From: JAPWJZ01 sp966211335
Lineage (GTDB): Bacteria > Pseudomonadota > Alphaproteobacteria > Micavibrionales > UBA2020
Length of the DNA stretch: 64,000 nt
Assembly (NCBI GenBank): GCA_966211335.1
Contig: CBIHNF010000001.1
Span: 2,139,029 to 2,203,028, forward strand
Direction of reading: 5' to 3'
Position numbers and translations under genes: made by a program. The notes beneath the pieces were generated by a model. The model worked only from the letters and a program-made list of their open reading frames with translations. It was not told the origin of the DNA and did not search any database. Each line of letters opens with the position of its first letter. Positions within the stretch are counted from its first letter, which is position 1. Shown here in pieces: positions 34,634 to 44,837 of the stretch.

Positions 34634-37600
34634 ATGGCCACAATCACCGGTACGACGGATGACGATCTCCTCTTTGGCACCACCGGCGCAGACACCATGC
34701 AGGGTCTTGCGGGTGACGACATCCTCAGCGGTGACCTTGGCAACGACACGCTCGACGGCGGCCTTGGCGCCGACGTTCTGACCGGCGGCGACGGCAACGA
34801 CACATTCATCATCGACAGCATCAACGACACCGTCAACGAAAACGTTGGTGAAGGCACCGATGCGGTGCAGTCAAGTGTCACCATCACGGCCCTGTACGAC
34901 AACGTCGAAAACTTGACCCTGACCGGCGCGGCTGCGCTGAACGGCACCGGCAACGAATTGAACAACCTCATCACCGGCAACAGCGCCGTCAACACGCTGG
35001 ATGGCAGCTACGGCGACGACACGCTGGACGGCGGCACCGGCAACGACAAATTGATCGGCGGTTACGGCGATGACACCTTCATCGTCGATGTCGCGGGCGA
35101 TGTGATCGTCGAAAACGCAGGCCAGGGCAATGACACCGTCAAAACCGCGCTCTCCTTCAGCCTTGCGACCTATGCGAACATTGAAAACATCACCCTGACC
35201 GGCGCCGCGGCGGCGAATGCCACCGGTAACGCGCTTGACAACGTGCTGACCGGCAACTCCGCTGCCAACACGCTGGATGGCAAGGTTGGCGCCGATACCA
35301 TGGTTGGCGGCGGCGGTAACGACACCTACATCGTCGACGATGTGCTTGACGTGGTAACTGAAGGTTCGAACGCCGGCACGGATACTGTCAGCTCCTCCGT
35401 CGCCTTTGACCTCTCGGTCGCGGGCGCGAACGTTGAAAACCTCACTCTCACCGGTGCTCTGAGCATCAACGGTACCGGCAACGCCCTTGCCAATATCATC
35501 ACCGGCAACACTGGTAACAACACCATCGACGGCGGCGCAGGCAACGACACTATGATCGGCGGCACCGGTAACGACACTTACATCGTCGACTCCTCCAGCG
35601 ACGTCGTCACGGAACTGGCGTCAGGCGGCACCGACACGGTCCTTGCCGGCGCGACCTATTCCCTCGCCACGCTGGCCGCGGTTGAAAACCTCACCCTCAC
35701 CGGTACCGGCAACTTCAACGCCACCGGCAACGCGCTCGTCAACACCCTCACCGGCAACACAGGCAACAACTTCATTGACGGCGGCGCGGGCAACGACACC
35801 ATGATCGGCGGCGACGGCAACGACAGCTACGTTGTCGATAGCACCACCGACGTCATCACGGAACTTGCCTCACAAGGCACGGACTCCGTCAGCGCCTCCG
35901 CTTCCTACACGCTCGGCTTGAACATTGAAAACCTCGTCCTCACCGGCACTGCCGCCATCAACGGCACTGGTAACGCGCTCGATAACACCATTACCGGCAA
36001 CTCGGGCAACAACACGCTCGACGGCGGCACCGGCAACGACGTGATGACCGGCGGCGCGGGCAACGACACCTACATCATTGACGGCATCGGTGATGACGCA
36101 TCTGAAGCCAGCGGCCAGGGCACAGACACCGTTATCACGACGGTCGAGGGATATTTACTCCAGGCCAACATCGAAAATGATACGCTCGGCGGCACGACCG
36201 CCCACGGCATCGGCAACACCCTTGACAACGTGATGACCGGCAACGCGGCCTCCAACACGCTCGACGGCCTTGCCGGAAACGATACGCTGGATGGAGGCGC
36301 GGGTGCTGACACCCTAAACGGCGGCACCGGCAACGACACCTACGTCGTCGATAACAGCGGCGATATCGTGAATGAAGCTTCTGGCGAAGGTACCGATACG
36401 ATTAACGCAACCGCCAGCGTCGACATTTCCGGTTCTGACGCCGAAGTCGAAATCATCAACCTGCTCGGCACCGCCGCGATCAACGCAACCGGTAGCTCCT
36501 CTGCCAACACCATCACCGGCAACACCGCCGGGAACATCCTATCCGGCGGGGATGGCAACGACACGCTTGACGGCGGCACCGGTGCAGACACCATGATCGG
36601 CGGGGACGGCAACGACACCTTCAAGGTCGATAACGTGAGTGACGTCGTCACCGAAGCTTCCGGCGAAGGCACGGACACCGTCATTTCCACGGTCAACTAT
36701 ACGCTCGGCGCGAACGTCGACAACCTCACCCTCACCGGCACTACGGCGCTTATCGCCAACGGTAACGCCGACGTCAACATCCTGACCGGCAACGCCGGCA
36801 ACAACACGCTCGACGGCAAGGTCGGTGCGGATACCATGGTCGGCGGCCTCGGCAACGACATCTACTTCGTCGATGACCTGCTCGATGTCGTGACGGAAAG
36901 CGCCAGCGGCGGCACCGATACCGTCAGCGCAAACATCACCTACACCCTCGCCTCCGCGGCGAACGTTGAAAACCTCACCCTTACCGGCACCGCCGCGATC
37001 GACGGCACCGGTAACTCCGGCGTCAACGTGATCACCGGCAACTCCGGCAACAACACGCTGGACGGCGGCACTGGCGTCGATACGCTGATCGGCGGCGCGG
37101 GCAACGACACCTACGTCGTCGACGTCGTTGGCGATGTGATTACAGAGGCAGCCTCCGCCGGCAACGATACGGTTTCCGCAGGCTTTACCTATTCTATCGC
37201 GACGCTTACGAACCTCGAGAACATCACCCTGACCGGCACCGGCAATTTCAACGCTACCGGTAACACCGCCGTGAACATCCTTACCGGTAACGCCGGTAAC
37301 AACACCCTGGATGGTGGCACCGGCGCCGACACCATGATCGGCGGCGATGGCAATGACACCTATGTCGTCGACAACGCAGGCGATGTGATTACTGAAGCCA
37401 CGAGCGGCGGCACGGATACGGTATTGTCCGCAGCCTCCTACGTCCTCTCCAGCGTCGGCGAGATCGAAAACCTGACGCTGACCGGCACCGCGGCCATCAA
37501 CGGCACCGGCAACGCGCTGGACAACACCATCAACGGCAACACCGCCAACAACACCCTCGATGGTGGTGCGGGCGCAGATACGCTGGCTGGTGGTACCGGC

Positions 37601-39620
37601 AACGACACTTACATTGTCGATAACGCAAGCGACTTCGTGACGGAACTGACCGGCGCCGGAACGGATGCCGTTCTCGCCTCCGTCGACTATACGCTTGGGT
37701 CCTTCATCGAAAACCTGACCCTGACGGGCAGCGCGGCCGAGGGCACGGGCAACACGCTCGATAACATCATGACCGGCTCCAGCGGTGCCAACACCCTCTC
37801 CGGCCTTGGCGGTAACGATACCTTCATCGGCGGCGGTGGTGCGGATACGCTGGTCGGCGGCGCGGGCAACGATCTCTACATCATCGGCAACGCAGGCGTC
37901 ACTATTACCGAAGTCGCCAGCGAGGGCACGGATACTGTCCAGGCCTCCGTCTCGGTTGACCTTTCGACGATGCATGAAGTTGAAATCATCACCCTCACCG
38001 GTACCTCCGCCATTAACGCGACCGGTACCGACGAGGCCAACACCATCACCGGCAACACGGCTATCAACGTCTTGTCCGGCGGCGACGGCAACGACACGCT
38101 GGATGGTGGCACCGGGGCGGACACCATGATCGGCGGCGACGGCAACGATACCTTCACGGTCGACAACATTGCCGACGTCGTGACCGAAGCATCGGGCGAA
38201 GGCAATGACACCGTCATTTCCTCCGTCACCTATACGCTTGGCGCAAACGTCGACAACCTGACGCTGACCGGCACCACGGCCCTTAACGGCACCGGTAACG
38301 CCGATGTCAACATCCTCACCGGCAACGGCGGCAACAACACGCTTGATGGCAAGGTTGGAGCCGACACCATGATCGGTGGCGCAGGCAACGACACTTACAT
38401 CGTCGACGATGTCGGCGACGTGATCACGGAAGGTTCCGCTGCGGGCACCGACACGGTTCTTGCCAGCTCCACCTTCTCGCTTGCGACTTTCGCCAACGTC
38501 GAGAACCTGACGCTGACGGGCGCTTTGGCCATCGACGGCACCGGTAACGCGCTGAACAACGTCATCACCGGCAACAGCGCTGCCAACACCATTGACGGCG
38601 GTCTTGGAAACGACACCATGATCGGCGGCGCGGGCAACGACGTCTACATCGTCAACGCTACGCTTGATGTCATCACCGAAGTGGCAGCGGGCGGCACAGA
38701 CGAGGTGCAGTCGACGGTCACCTACTCTCTCGCGACCTTCACTCAGGTTGAGAACCTCACCCTGACCGGCTCCGCCAATATCAACGGCACCGGCAACGCC
38801 CTTGTCAACGTCATGTGGGGCAACACCGGCAACAACACCATCGATGGCGGTGCTGGCGCCGACACCATGACCGGCAATGGCGGCAATGACACCTACATCA
38901 TCGACAACGTGGGTGACACCGTAGACGCCGGCAGTGGCATCGACACCTATCTCTCGTCCGTCAGCTATACCATCGCGGATATCGAGGGCGAAAACCTGAC
39001 ATTGATAGGTGCCGCCTCCATCAACGCCACCGGCAACAATGCCGCCAACATCCTTACCGGCAACACCGGCGCCAACGTTCTTGACGATGGCGGCTCCGGC
39101 GCGGCGGATACGCTGATCGGCGGTGCAGGCAATGACACCTATGTCATCCACAACGCGGGCGATGTCATTACCGAGATCACCACCGGCGGCACCGATACGG
39201 CGCAAACCTACGTCAACTACACCATCGGCAACTTCGTTGAAAACCTGACGCTGATGGGCTCCGGCAACATCAACGGCACAGGCAACAGCGGCAACAACAT
39301 CATCACCGGCAACAGCGGCGACAACTCGCTGGATGGCGGCGGCGGTAACGACGCCTTCAAGGGCGGGCTGGGTAATGACCATTACTTCATCGACAGCACG
39401 ACCGATATCGTGACGGAAAAAGTGGGCGAAGGTCACGACACCATTCACTCCAGCGTTTCCTACACGCTGTCTGCGAACGTCGAAGAACTGATCCTGACCG
39501 GCTCCGGTAACATCAACGCGACGGGCAGCAGCGGCGACGACACGCTGACCGGCAACACCGGCGACAACGTCATCTACGGTGCGGCCGGAAACGACATTCT
39601 GACGGGTGACATTGGCAATG
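34634..39620 (+). repeat. Higher-order tandem repeat inside the RTX gene
   Basis: The basic unit is about 255 bases. Equivalent markers (AAG of the GKVGADT segment) lie at 35282, 36818 and 38351, that is 1536 and 1533 bases apart, so a block of six units is repeated. Corresponding units of the blocks resemble each other more than their immediate neighbours do. Confidence 0.85.
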
Positions 39621-39913
39621 ACACCTTCATGTTCAAGGCCGCCACCGCCTTCGTCGGCCAGGACCATGTCACCGACTTTGATGCGTCGCATGACGTGCTC
39701 GATATCAGCAACATCCTGACCGGTTACACGGGAACGGGCGGCCAGGTCCTCACCGACTATGTCAGTTTCAACGACGTCGGCAGCGATACGGAAGTCTGGG
39801 TCGACAAAGACGGCGCAGGCACCACCTATTCTATGACCAAAATTGCCACACTGGACGGCGTGACAGGGCTGGATGAAGCCACCCTCGTCGCAACGGCCCA
39901 CCTGCTGGTCTAA
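34634..39913 (+). CDS. Giant RTX repeat protein, probable type I secretion substrate, 1759 aa
   Basis: Starts with an RTX nonapeptide block (GLAGDDILSGDLGNDTLDGG), then 19 units of about 85 residues, each with a calcium-binding GGxGNDT turn, a [TY]VVD..DVVTE strand, ENLTLTG and NATGNALDNxLTGN. The marker NTLDGKVGADTM recurs only at units 2, 8 and 14 (residues about 217, 729 and 1240), so the protein is three tandem copies of a six-unit block. The last 120 residues (DHVTDFDASHDVLDISNIL to VATAHLLV) match type I secretion C-terminal signals. No signal peptide, almost no Cys. Likely a calcium-stabilised surface or secreted adhesin or matrix protein. The exporter genes are not in this window. Confidence 0.9.
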   Translation: MATITGTTDDDLLFGTTGADTMQGLAGDDILSGDLGNDTLDGGLGADVLTGGDGNDTFIIDSINDTVNENVGEGTDAVQSSVTITALYDNVENLTLTGAAALNGTGNELNNLITGNSAVNTLDGSYGDDTLDGGTGNDKLIGGYGDDTFIVDVAGDVIVENAGQGNDTVKTALSFSLATYANIENITLTGAAAANATGNALDNVLTGNSAANTLDGKVGADTMVGGGGNDTYIVDDVLDVVTEGSNAGTDTVSSSVAFDLSVAGANVENLTLTGALSINGTGNALANIITGNTGNNTIDGGAGNDTMIGGTGNDTYIVDSSSDVVTELASGGTDTVLAGATYSLATLAAVENLTLTGTGNFNATGNALVNTLTGNTGNNFIDGGAGNDTMIGGDGNDSYVVDSTTDVITELASQGTDSVSASASYTLGLNIENLVLTGTAAINGTGNALDNTITGNSGNNTLDGGTGNDVMTGGAGNDTYIIDGIGDDASEASGQGTDTVITTVEGYLLQANIENDTLGGTTAHGIGNTLDNVMTGNAASNTLDGLAGNDTLDGGAGADTLNGGTGNDTYVVDNSGDIVNEASGEGTDTINATASVDISGSDAEVEIINLLGTAAINATGSSSANTITGNTAGNILSGGDGNDTLDGGTGADTMIGGDGNDTFKVDNVSDVVTEASGEGTDTVISTVNYTLGANVDNLTLTGTTALIANGNADVNILTGNAGNNTLDGKVGADTMVGGLGNDIYFVDDLLDVVTESASGGTDTVSANITYTLASAANVENLTLTGTAAIDGTGNSGVNVITGNSGNNTLDGGTGVDTLIGGAGNDTYVVDVVGDVITEAASAGNDTVSAGFTYSIATLTNLENITLTGTGNFNATGNTAVNILTGNAGNNTLDGGTGADTMIGGDGNDTYVVDNAGDVITEATSGGTDTVLSAASYVLSSVGEIENLTLTGTAAINGTGNALDNTINGNTANNTLDGGAGADTLAGGTGNDTYIVDNASDFVTELTGAGTDAVLASVDYTLGSFIENLTLTGSAAEGTGNTLDNIMTGSSGANTLSGLGGNDTFIGGGGADTLVGGAGNDLYIIGNAGVTITEVASEGTDTVQASVSVDLSTMHEVEIITLTGTSAINATGTDEANTITGNTAINVLSGGDGNDTLDGGTGADTMIGGDGNDTFTVDNIADVVTEASGEGNDTVISSVTYTLGANVDNLTLTGTTALNGTGNADVNILTGNGGNNTLDGKVGADTMIGGAGNDTYIVDDVGDVITEGSAAGTDTVLASSTFSLATFANVENLTLTGALAIDGTGNALNNVITGNSAANTIDGGLGNDTMIGGAGNDVYIVNATLDVITEVAAGGTDEVQSTVTYSLATFTQVENLTLTGSANINGTGNALVNVMWGNTGNNTIDGGAGADTMTGNGGNDTYIIDNVGDTVDAGSGIDTYLSSVSYTIADIEGENLTLIGAASINATGNNAANILTGNTGANVLDDGGSGAADTLIGGAGNDTYVIHNAGDVITEITTGGTDTAQTYVNYTIGNFVENLTLMGSGNINGTGNSGNNIITGNSGDNSLDGGGGNDAFKGGLGNDHYFIDSTTDIVTEKVGEGHDTIHSSVSYTLSANVEELILTGSGNINATGSSGDDTLTGNTGDNVIYGAAGNDILTGDIGNDTFMFKAATAFVGQDHVTDFDASHDVLDISNILTGYTGTGGQVLTDYVSFNDVGSDTEVWVDKDGAGTTYSMTKIATLDGVTGLDEATLVATAHLLV

Positions 39914-39928
39914 AAAGACTTATTCATC

Positions 39929-39961
39929 AAAAGCGCCCGGTTCAAAAAGCCGGGCGCTTTT
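39929..39961 (+). terminator. Terminator of the RTX gene
   Basis: Arms AAAAGCGCCCGG (39929-39940) and CCGGGCGCTTTT (39950-39961), 16 bases after the stop codon. Confidence 0.85.
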
Positions 39962-40091
39962 CATTTGATAAGATATTGATATGACTGGCAGATATCATTT
40001 ACGATCAATTGGCGGCACCAAAAACGCCTTTTTCGGTGCCTCTCACGTTGTTATGGCAATACGCTATGGCTTTGTGATATACCTTAAAAAC

Positions 40092-40121
40092 TTGACCGCG
40101 CGAAGGGGGACAGCGTATATC
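40092..40121 (+). promoter_or_regulatory. Promoter of tRNA-His
   Basis: -35 TTGACC (40092-40097), 18-base spacer, -10 TATATC (40116-40121), 24 bases before the tRNA 5' end. Confidence 0.5.
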
Positions 40122-40145
40122 CTGTTTTCTGTTTTCGCGCAGTAT

Positions 40146-40221
40146 GGCGGCCGTAGCTCAGTGGTAGAGCGCTTGGTTGTGGTCCAAGATGTCGTGGGTT
40201 CAATCCCCATCGGTCGCCCCA
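40146..40221 (+). tRNA. tRNA-His (GTG)
   Basis: Cloverleaf with acceptor GCGGCCG/CGGTCGC, the His-specific extra 5' G (40146) opposite C73, anticodon stem CTTGG/CCAAG around loop TTGTGGT (anticodon GTG), and an encoded CCA. Confidence 0.95.
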
Positions 40222-40249
40222 CTTTCTCCGTTATTTAAGGGATCGCCGG

Positions 40250-41716
40250 ATGTTCGAGATACTCAGCGCGGAACAGATGAAGAAGGCCGACCTCAAGGCA
40301 ATTGCCGACGGCATTCCCGCGATCGAGCTGATCACCACCGCCGCCCGCGGCCTCGCACGCATCATCGAAGACAATTTTGACAAAGCCCCCATCCTGTTCC
40401 TCAACGGCCCCGGCAACAACGGTGCTGACGGTTTTATCGCGGCCGACTTCCTGCAGAAAGCCGGCTGGGATGTGCGCTGCGCCTGCACCGCCAAACGTGC
40501 CGAGCTGAAGAACGACGCCAAGGTCTCTGTCGAGAAATGGGAAGGCGATATCGAGCCGCTCAATTCCAACCTCGGCATCAAGAACGCCGCCATCGTCGTC
40601 GACTGCATTTACGGCACCGGCTATTCCGGCGCGCTGCCGGCGGAAATTGTTACTCTGTTTGATAAAATCCGCCATCGCAAACTGAAGGTCGTCGCGGCCG
40701 ATGTGCCCTCCGGCATGAACGCAACCACTGGTATTTCCGCACCCGGCACCCTGAAAGCCGATATTACTGTCGCCTTCTGCCGCAAGAAATTCGCCCATGT
40801 CATATCGCCGTCGCGCGAGATGTGCGGCAGCATCAAGCTTGCCGAAGTGCAGATCCCGGATGCGACAATTGCCTCCGTCGGCGGCTCGGTTTTCGAGAAT
40901 GACCCTGCCCTCTGGCTGAAGGACTTCCCCCTGCCCGGCCCCAATACGCATAAGTTCGACCGCGGCCATGCCGTGGTGTTCGGCGGCGCGGAAAAAACCG
41001 GTGCTGCCTGCCTTGGCGCTGCGGCGGCGCAGCGCGCGGGCGCAGGTCTTGTCAGCATCACCACAAAACCGGAATCAAAACTCGTCTACGACCTTTACCG
41101 CGCCAGCATCATGTCGGAACGCTGGGTGACGGTGGAGGACTTCCGTGCCCTGCTGCGCGACGAGCGCAAGAACGCCCTGCTGATTGGCCCCGGCGCAGGC
41201 GCGGGCGAGGAGCTGCGCGACATCGTCAAAGCCGCGCTCGAATTCAACAAGGCGGCAGTACTGGATGCCGATGTCTTCACCGCCTTCAAGGACAACGCCA
41301 AAGAGCTGTTCGCAAAACTCTCCCCCGACCGCCACGTGCTGACCCCGCATGAAGGCGAGTTCGAGCGGTTGTTCGGCGAGATGGACGGCAGCAAGCTGGA
41401 GCGCGCCTTCAAGGCGGCAAAAATGGCGAATGCCATAATCGTCCTCAAGGGCTCTGACACTATAATAGCCGCCCCCGATGGCACGGCGGTGGTTAGCACC
41501 AACGGCCCCTCGACGCTTGCAACCGCAGGCTCCGGTGATGTTCTGGCGGGACTCATCACCGGACTCATGGCGCAGGGGATGGCTCCGTTCATGGCCGCCT
41601 CGGCAGGAGTCTGGCTGCATGGCGAGAGCGCGCGCAGCCATGGCCTTGGATTGACGGCGGAAGACATTATTAGCCATATGCCCCAAACACTTAACAGATT
41701 ATTCCGCCTGGGCTGA
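40250..41716 (+). CDS. nnr: Bifunctional NAD(P)H-hydrate epimerase / ADP-dependent dehydratase
   Basis: 488 residues, the usual fused form. N-terminal YjeF_N epimerase domain (1-215) with FLNGPGNNGADGFIAADFL and ADVPSGMNATTG; C-terminal ribokinase-like dehydratase (about 225-485) with GPGAGAG, LTPHEGEFERLFG, VLKGSDTIIAAPDG and the ATP-site GSGDVLAGLITGLMAQG. It repairs damaged hydrated NADH and NADPH. It starts 28 bases after tRNA-His. In many alphaproteobacteria this gene is next to glnB-glnA; here the RTX gene and tRNA-His lie between. Confidence 0.95.
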   Translation: MFEILSAEQMKKADLKAIADGIPAIELITTAARGLARIIEDNFDKAPILFLNGPGNNGADGFIAADFLQKAGWDVRCACTAKRAELKNDAKVSVEKWEGDIEPLNSNLGIKNAAIVVDCIYGTGYSGALPAEIVTLFDKIRHRKLKVVAADVPSGMNATTGISAPGTLKADITVAFCRKKFAHVISPSREMCGSIKLAEVQIPDATIASVGGSVFENDPALWLKDFPLPGPNTHKFDRGHAVVFGGAEKTGAACLGAAAAQRAGAGLVSITTKPESKLVYDLYRASIMSERWVTVEDFRALLRDERKNALLIGPGAGAGEELRDIVKAALEFNKAAVLDADVFTAFKDNAKELFAKLSPDRHVLTPHEGEFERLFGEMDGSKLERAFKAAKMANAIIVLKGSDTIIAAPDGTAVVSTNGPSTLATAGSGDVLAGLITGLMAQGMAPFMAASAGVWLHGESARSHGLGLTAEDIISHMPQTLNRLFRLG

Positions 41717-41821
41717 CCTATTCCCTAAAATTTTAAATAATTCCCACATTAACTATTCCTATGTTACAATTTAGGGATACGAGCTGCCTTAGTTGTAATT
41801 TCATCTGCGGGTTGGAGGGGC

Positions 41822-44740
41822 ATGTCTACTCCTTGTCAGAAATCGTTGGGTTTCGGCGGAAGATTTGCGAAAATCTTGATCGCCATTTTTGTTGTTGGAT
41901 TCCTCTTTATTCCGAGGGCCGCTCACGCGCAGTTCATTAGCGCCGGTGCCGATCTTACAACGCTGCTGGCCGCCATCAACGGTGACCCCACGGCGACGGC
42001 CACTATCAATACCGCCCTTGGCAATCCGGCCTCGACGCCGACGGTCGGCGATTATATCGCCGGCGCCACCGCCGCACTTGGCGGCGTTGCCAACGCGAAT
42101 ACGCTTATTACCGCTGCTATCGGCGGGGATATTCCGAGCCTGAACTCGATTCAGGGCGCCTTGAGCGGTTTCTATTCAAACCCCACAACCTATGGGTTTT
42201 ACTACAACAGCTATTACGATCCCTACTACGGCTACTACCTCGGCGTGCCCAACGTGTACGACAACCTGATCGCTTATACGGTTGCAGGTACCGGCCTTCA
42301 GGGTATCCAGACTCTCGTGCAGGCCCTCTCTGGCAACGCAGGTGCGCAGGCCGCGCTCGGCACGGTGCTGTCCAGCCCGCCCAATATGTCCTACAGCCTT
42401 TATGCATCGCTGATCACCGGCAACTTCGGCGGTACCGCGGCGACCATTACGCTGCTGAATAACGTCATCGCCGGCGACGCCGCTGCGACATCGCAATACA
42501 ACACGTTTATCGCGTCCTTGCTGTCCTCCAACAACTGTACGCTGCCGAGCTGTACGGCGTCGGGTTACCTGACGCCGGAAGCGCGCGCCTGGATCACGGC
42601 GGCAACCCCCGCCGCGACAGGTATTCTTGACACCGACGGCGATGGCATTCCCGACACCATCGACACCGACATCGACGGCGACGGCGTTCCCAACCAGTAT
42701 GACACCGACCAGAACGGCGACGGCATCACCGACAACCCCGATACCGATGGCGACGGCACCCCTGACGCCGTCGACCCTACCCCCACCGGGGGCGACCCTG
42801 CAACGGGCACCGGCCCTGGCGGTACGGGCGCTGGCGGCACCGGCGGCACCGGCACGGCCGGCGGCTCGACCACGCCCCCCACCAATGATTGCGACAGCAG
42901 CGCTTCCGCACCGCTCACCGGCAGCTTCGGTACCGATCCCTGCGACCTGACCGAAGACACGCTGACCATGGACGATGCCGACTTCTACGATGTCGCCGGC
43001 GAACAGTTCGTCGAGCACCTGAACAACTGGTGGTCTTCCGAAATGCTGCCCGCCATGAAAAATATGACCGCGCAGTGGCACGCTTCCGTCATCGACCAGT
43101 CGCGCCAGTTCGGCTCCGCCATCGACAGCCATAACGTGACGAAACAGGTCAAGCAGGTCCAGACCCGCGAGATCGAGGCGAAACAGCGCATGCAGCCGAA
43201 CGAGCGCACCTGCGTCTCGGCAACGCCGGCAGCACCGCTCGCCAACACCTCCGCCACGCACCCGAACATCGCGGCCGGTTTCCAGGACGACGTTGTGAAA
43301 CGCTCGGCCGGCGCGCCAGGCACGCCTGCTGAAAAAGGCGGCGTCATTGATCTCAAAGACCGTCTTGCGACTTACTGCACGCAGTTCAACGACCCGGATG
43401 CCAACACCGGCGTGAACCCCTGCCCCTCGCCCACCACGGCAGGCCCGCTCGTGAACGGCGACATCGACGTCGAAGGTTTCCTCTTCAAAGACACCGTCGA
43501 CCTGAAAAAGCCGGAGCAGTATGCCGCCGCCAAGGCCCTCATCACCAACCTGATCGAGCCGAAAACGCCCGACAAGCTGTCGGATGACACGGTCGACACC
43601 TCGGCCGGCCATGAATACATCCTGAAACGCGAACACGTGGCAGCACTGCGCGCGGTTGCGGCGAACGTCGTCTCCTCGATGATCTCCCGCCGCACCTCGA
43701 TCCCGCTGCCGACGACAGCTGGCGGCGCAACGCCGCCCCCGCCGCCGCCCGTGCCGCCGCCCCCTCCGCCGCCGCCGCCGCCTAACACCGGCAGCAAGAG
43801 CGCTGGTGACTATTTAGCCTTCCTGAAAGCACTCGGCATTCGCGAGAACTCGGGCAGCTACAAGGGTTGCAACAAGTCCGGATTCTGCGGCATGTACCAG
43901 ATGGGCCGTGCAGCGCTCGTCGACATCGGCTGCGTGACCAGCGCGGGCCCCTGGCCGGCAGACGCGGTAAACAACTATAACAGCTACCCCTGGATTGCGG
44001 GTAACGCGGCCTGCGGCGGCGTCACCTCCATCAGCGCCTTCCAGAACTGCGGTCCCTGCCAGGACTCCGCGATCAAAGCCAACATGGTCAAGAAGCATGG
44101 GTTTATCGGCGCCGCCACTTGGGCAGCTGGCTCGTGCCAGACTATTCACGGCGTCTTCGTGACACCGTCGGGTATGCTGGCTGCGGCACACCTTGTCGGT
44201 CAGGGTGGCGTGAGGTGCTTTGTCAGCGGCACAAGTTGTGGCTCGGTCTCGATCTGTAAAGACGGCTACCCTTGTGACGGTAACAAAACCTCCATTGTCG
44301 AGTACCTGAACCTGTTCGCGGGTTACGACACGCCCTTCGGCGGTGCCACTTGCGGCCCAGGCTCGGGCTCTGGCGCGCCAGTCTCGACCGCGACGGGCGC
44401 TCCCCCGCCGCCGCCGAAACCGGTCGGCCAGACTATCCGCGAAATTCGCCAGCGCGCGGGCGTCCCGGATGCCGAGATTTCGGACAACCCCAGCTACAAC
44501 GAAATCATGCTCGCAATGACGAAAGAGCGGTTCTTCGACCCCGATTACTACGTCCGTATGGCCAACGACCTGAACGCGATCAAGCAGGAACAGGCCTCCG
44601 TGCGCGCCTACATCTCCCTCCAGCTGCAGGATATCTACCAGCTGCAGGAGCAGATCAACGCCCTGATGGCAGCCCGCGCCGCGATGAAAATCGATGCGAC
44701 GGGTAAGCCGACGGCAAGCGAGGGCGTGCCGGTCCGGTAA
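41822..44740 (+). CDS. Exported multidomain protein: calcium-type repeats, polyproline, lysozyme-like domain, 972 aa
   Basis: GGAGGGG precedes the ATG. Signal peptide to about residue 37 (PRAAHAQ). Residues about 38-270 are Ala/Thr/Gly-rich with a Tyr-rich patch (NSYYDPYYGYYLG); about 270-325 carry thrombospondin type 3-like calcium repeats (DTDGDGIPDTIDTDIDGDG); then a Gly/Thr linker and a helical part with NNWWSSEMLPAMKNM. A run of prolines (638-655) leads to a domain starting YLAFLKALGIRENSGSYKG with FCGMYQMGRAALVDIG, the pattern of lytic-transglycosylase-like lysozymes with Glu in RENSG. Many cysteines suggest disulfides. The C-terminus is coiled coil. It probably cuts or binds peptidoglycan, perhaps as part of a secretion or conjugation apparatus (inference). 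Confidence 0.75.
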   Translation: MSTPCQKSLGFGGRFAKILIAIFVVGFLFIPRAAHAQFISAGADLTTLLAAINGDPTATATINTALGNPASTPTVGDYIAGATAALGGVANANTLITAAIGGDIPSLNSIQGALSGFYSNPTTYGFYYNSYYDPYYGYYLGVPNVYDNLIAYTVAGTGLQGIQTLVQALSGNAGAQAALGTVLSSPPNMSYSLYASLITGNFGGTAATITLLNNVIAGDAAATSQYNTFIASLLSSNNCTLPSCTASGYLTPEARAWITAATPAATGILDTDGDGIPDTIDTDIDGDGVPNQYDTDQNGDGITDNPDTDGDGTPDAVDPTPTGGDPATGTGPGGTGAGGTGGTGTAGGSTTPPTNDCDSSASAPLTGSFGTDPCDLTEDTLTMDDADFYDVAGEQFVEHLNNWWSSEMLPAMKNMTAQWHASVIDQSRQFGSAIDSHNVTKQVKQVQTREIEAKQRMQPNERTCVSATPAAPLANTSATHPNIAAGFQDDVVKRSAGAPGTPAEKGGVIDLKDRLATYCTQFNDPDANTGVNPCPSPTTAGPLVNGDIDVEGFLFKDTVDLKKPEQYAAAKALITNLIEPKTPDKLSDDTVDTSAGHEYILKREHVAALRAVAANVVSSMISRRTSIPLPTTAGGATPPPPPPVPPPPPPPPPPNTGSKSAGDYLAFLKALGIRENSGSYKGCNKSGFCGMYQMGRAALVDIGCVTSAGPWPADAVNNYNSYPWIAGNAACGGVTSISAFQNCGPCQDSAIKANMVKKHGFIGAATWAAGSCQTIHGVFVTPSGMLAAAHLVGQGGVRCFVSGTSCGSVSICKDGYPCDGNKTSIVEYLNLFAGYDTPFGGATCGPGSGSGAPVSTATGAPPPPPKPVGQTIREIRQRAGVPDAEISDNPSYNEIMLAMTKERFFDPDYYVRMANDLNAIKQEQASVRAYISLQLQDIYQLQEQINALMAARAAMKIDATGKPTASEGVPVR

Positions 44741-44758
44741 AGACGATACAGTCATGAG

Positions 44759-44795
44759 AAGGAAAGGGTTTAATCGCCCTTTCCTTTTCTTTTTC
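44759..44795 (+). terminator. Terminator of the 972-aa gene
   Basis: Arms GGAAAGGG (44761-44768) and CCCTTTCC (44777-44784) followed by a T-rich run to 44795. Confidence 0.7.
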
Positions 44796-44837
44796 AGCCA
44801 CTTGAGTTAGTATTGCTGCCTAGAAGGCGACCACATC

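Noticed and set aside
36539..39901. A 1120-residue open frame antisense to the RTX gene
   Set aside because: It follows the period of the repeats underneath, is Val/Gly/Ala/Asp/Arg-biased and has no ribosome-binding site; it is a by-product of repeated GC-rich codons.
34634..39913. CRISPR-like periodic repeats
   Set aside because: The repeats are in frame, protein-coding, of varied sequence and without spacers.
40250..41716. Antisense frames of about 150-245 residues over the nnr gene
   Set aside because: They overlap a fully recognisable bifunctional enzyme and show no start signals.
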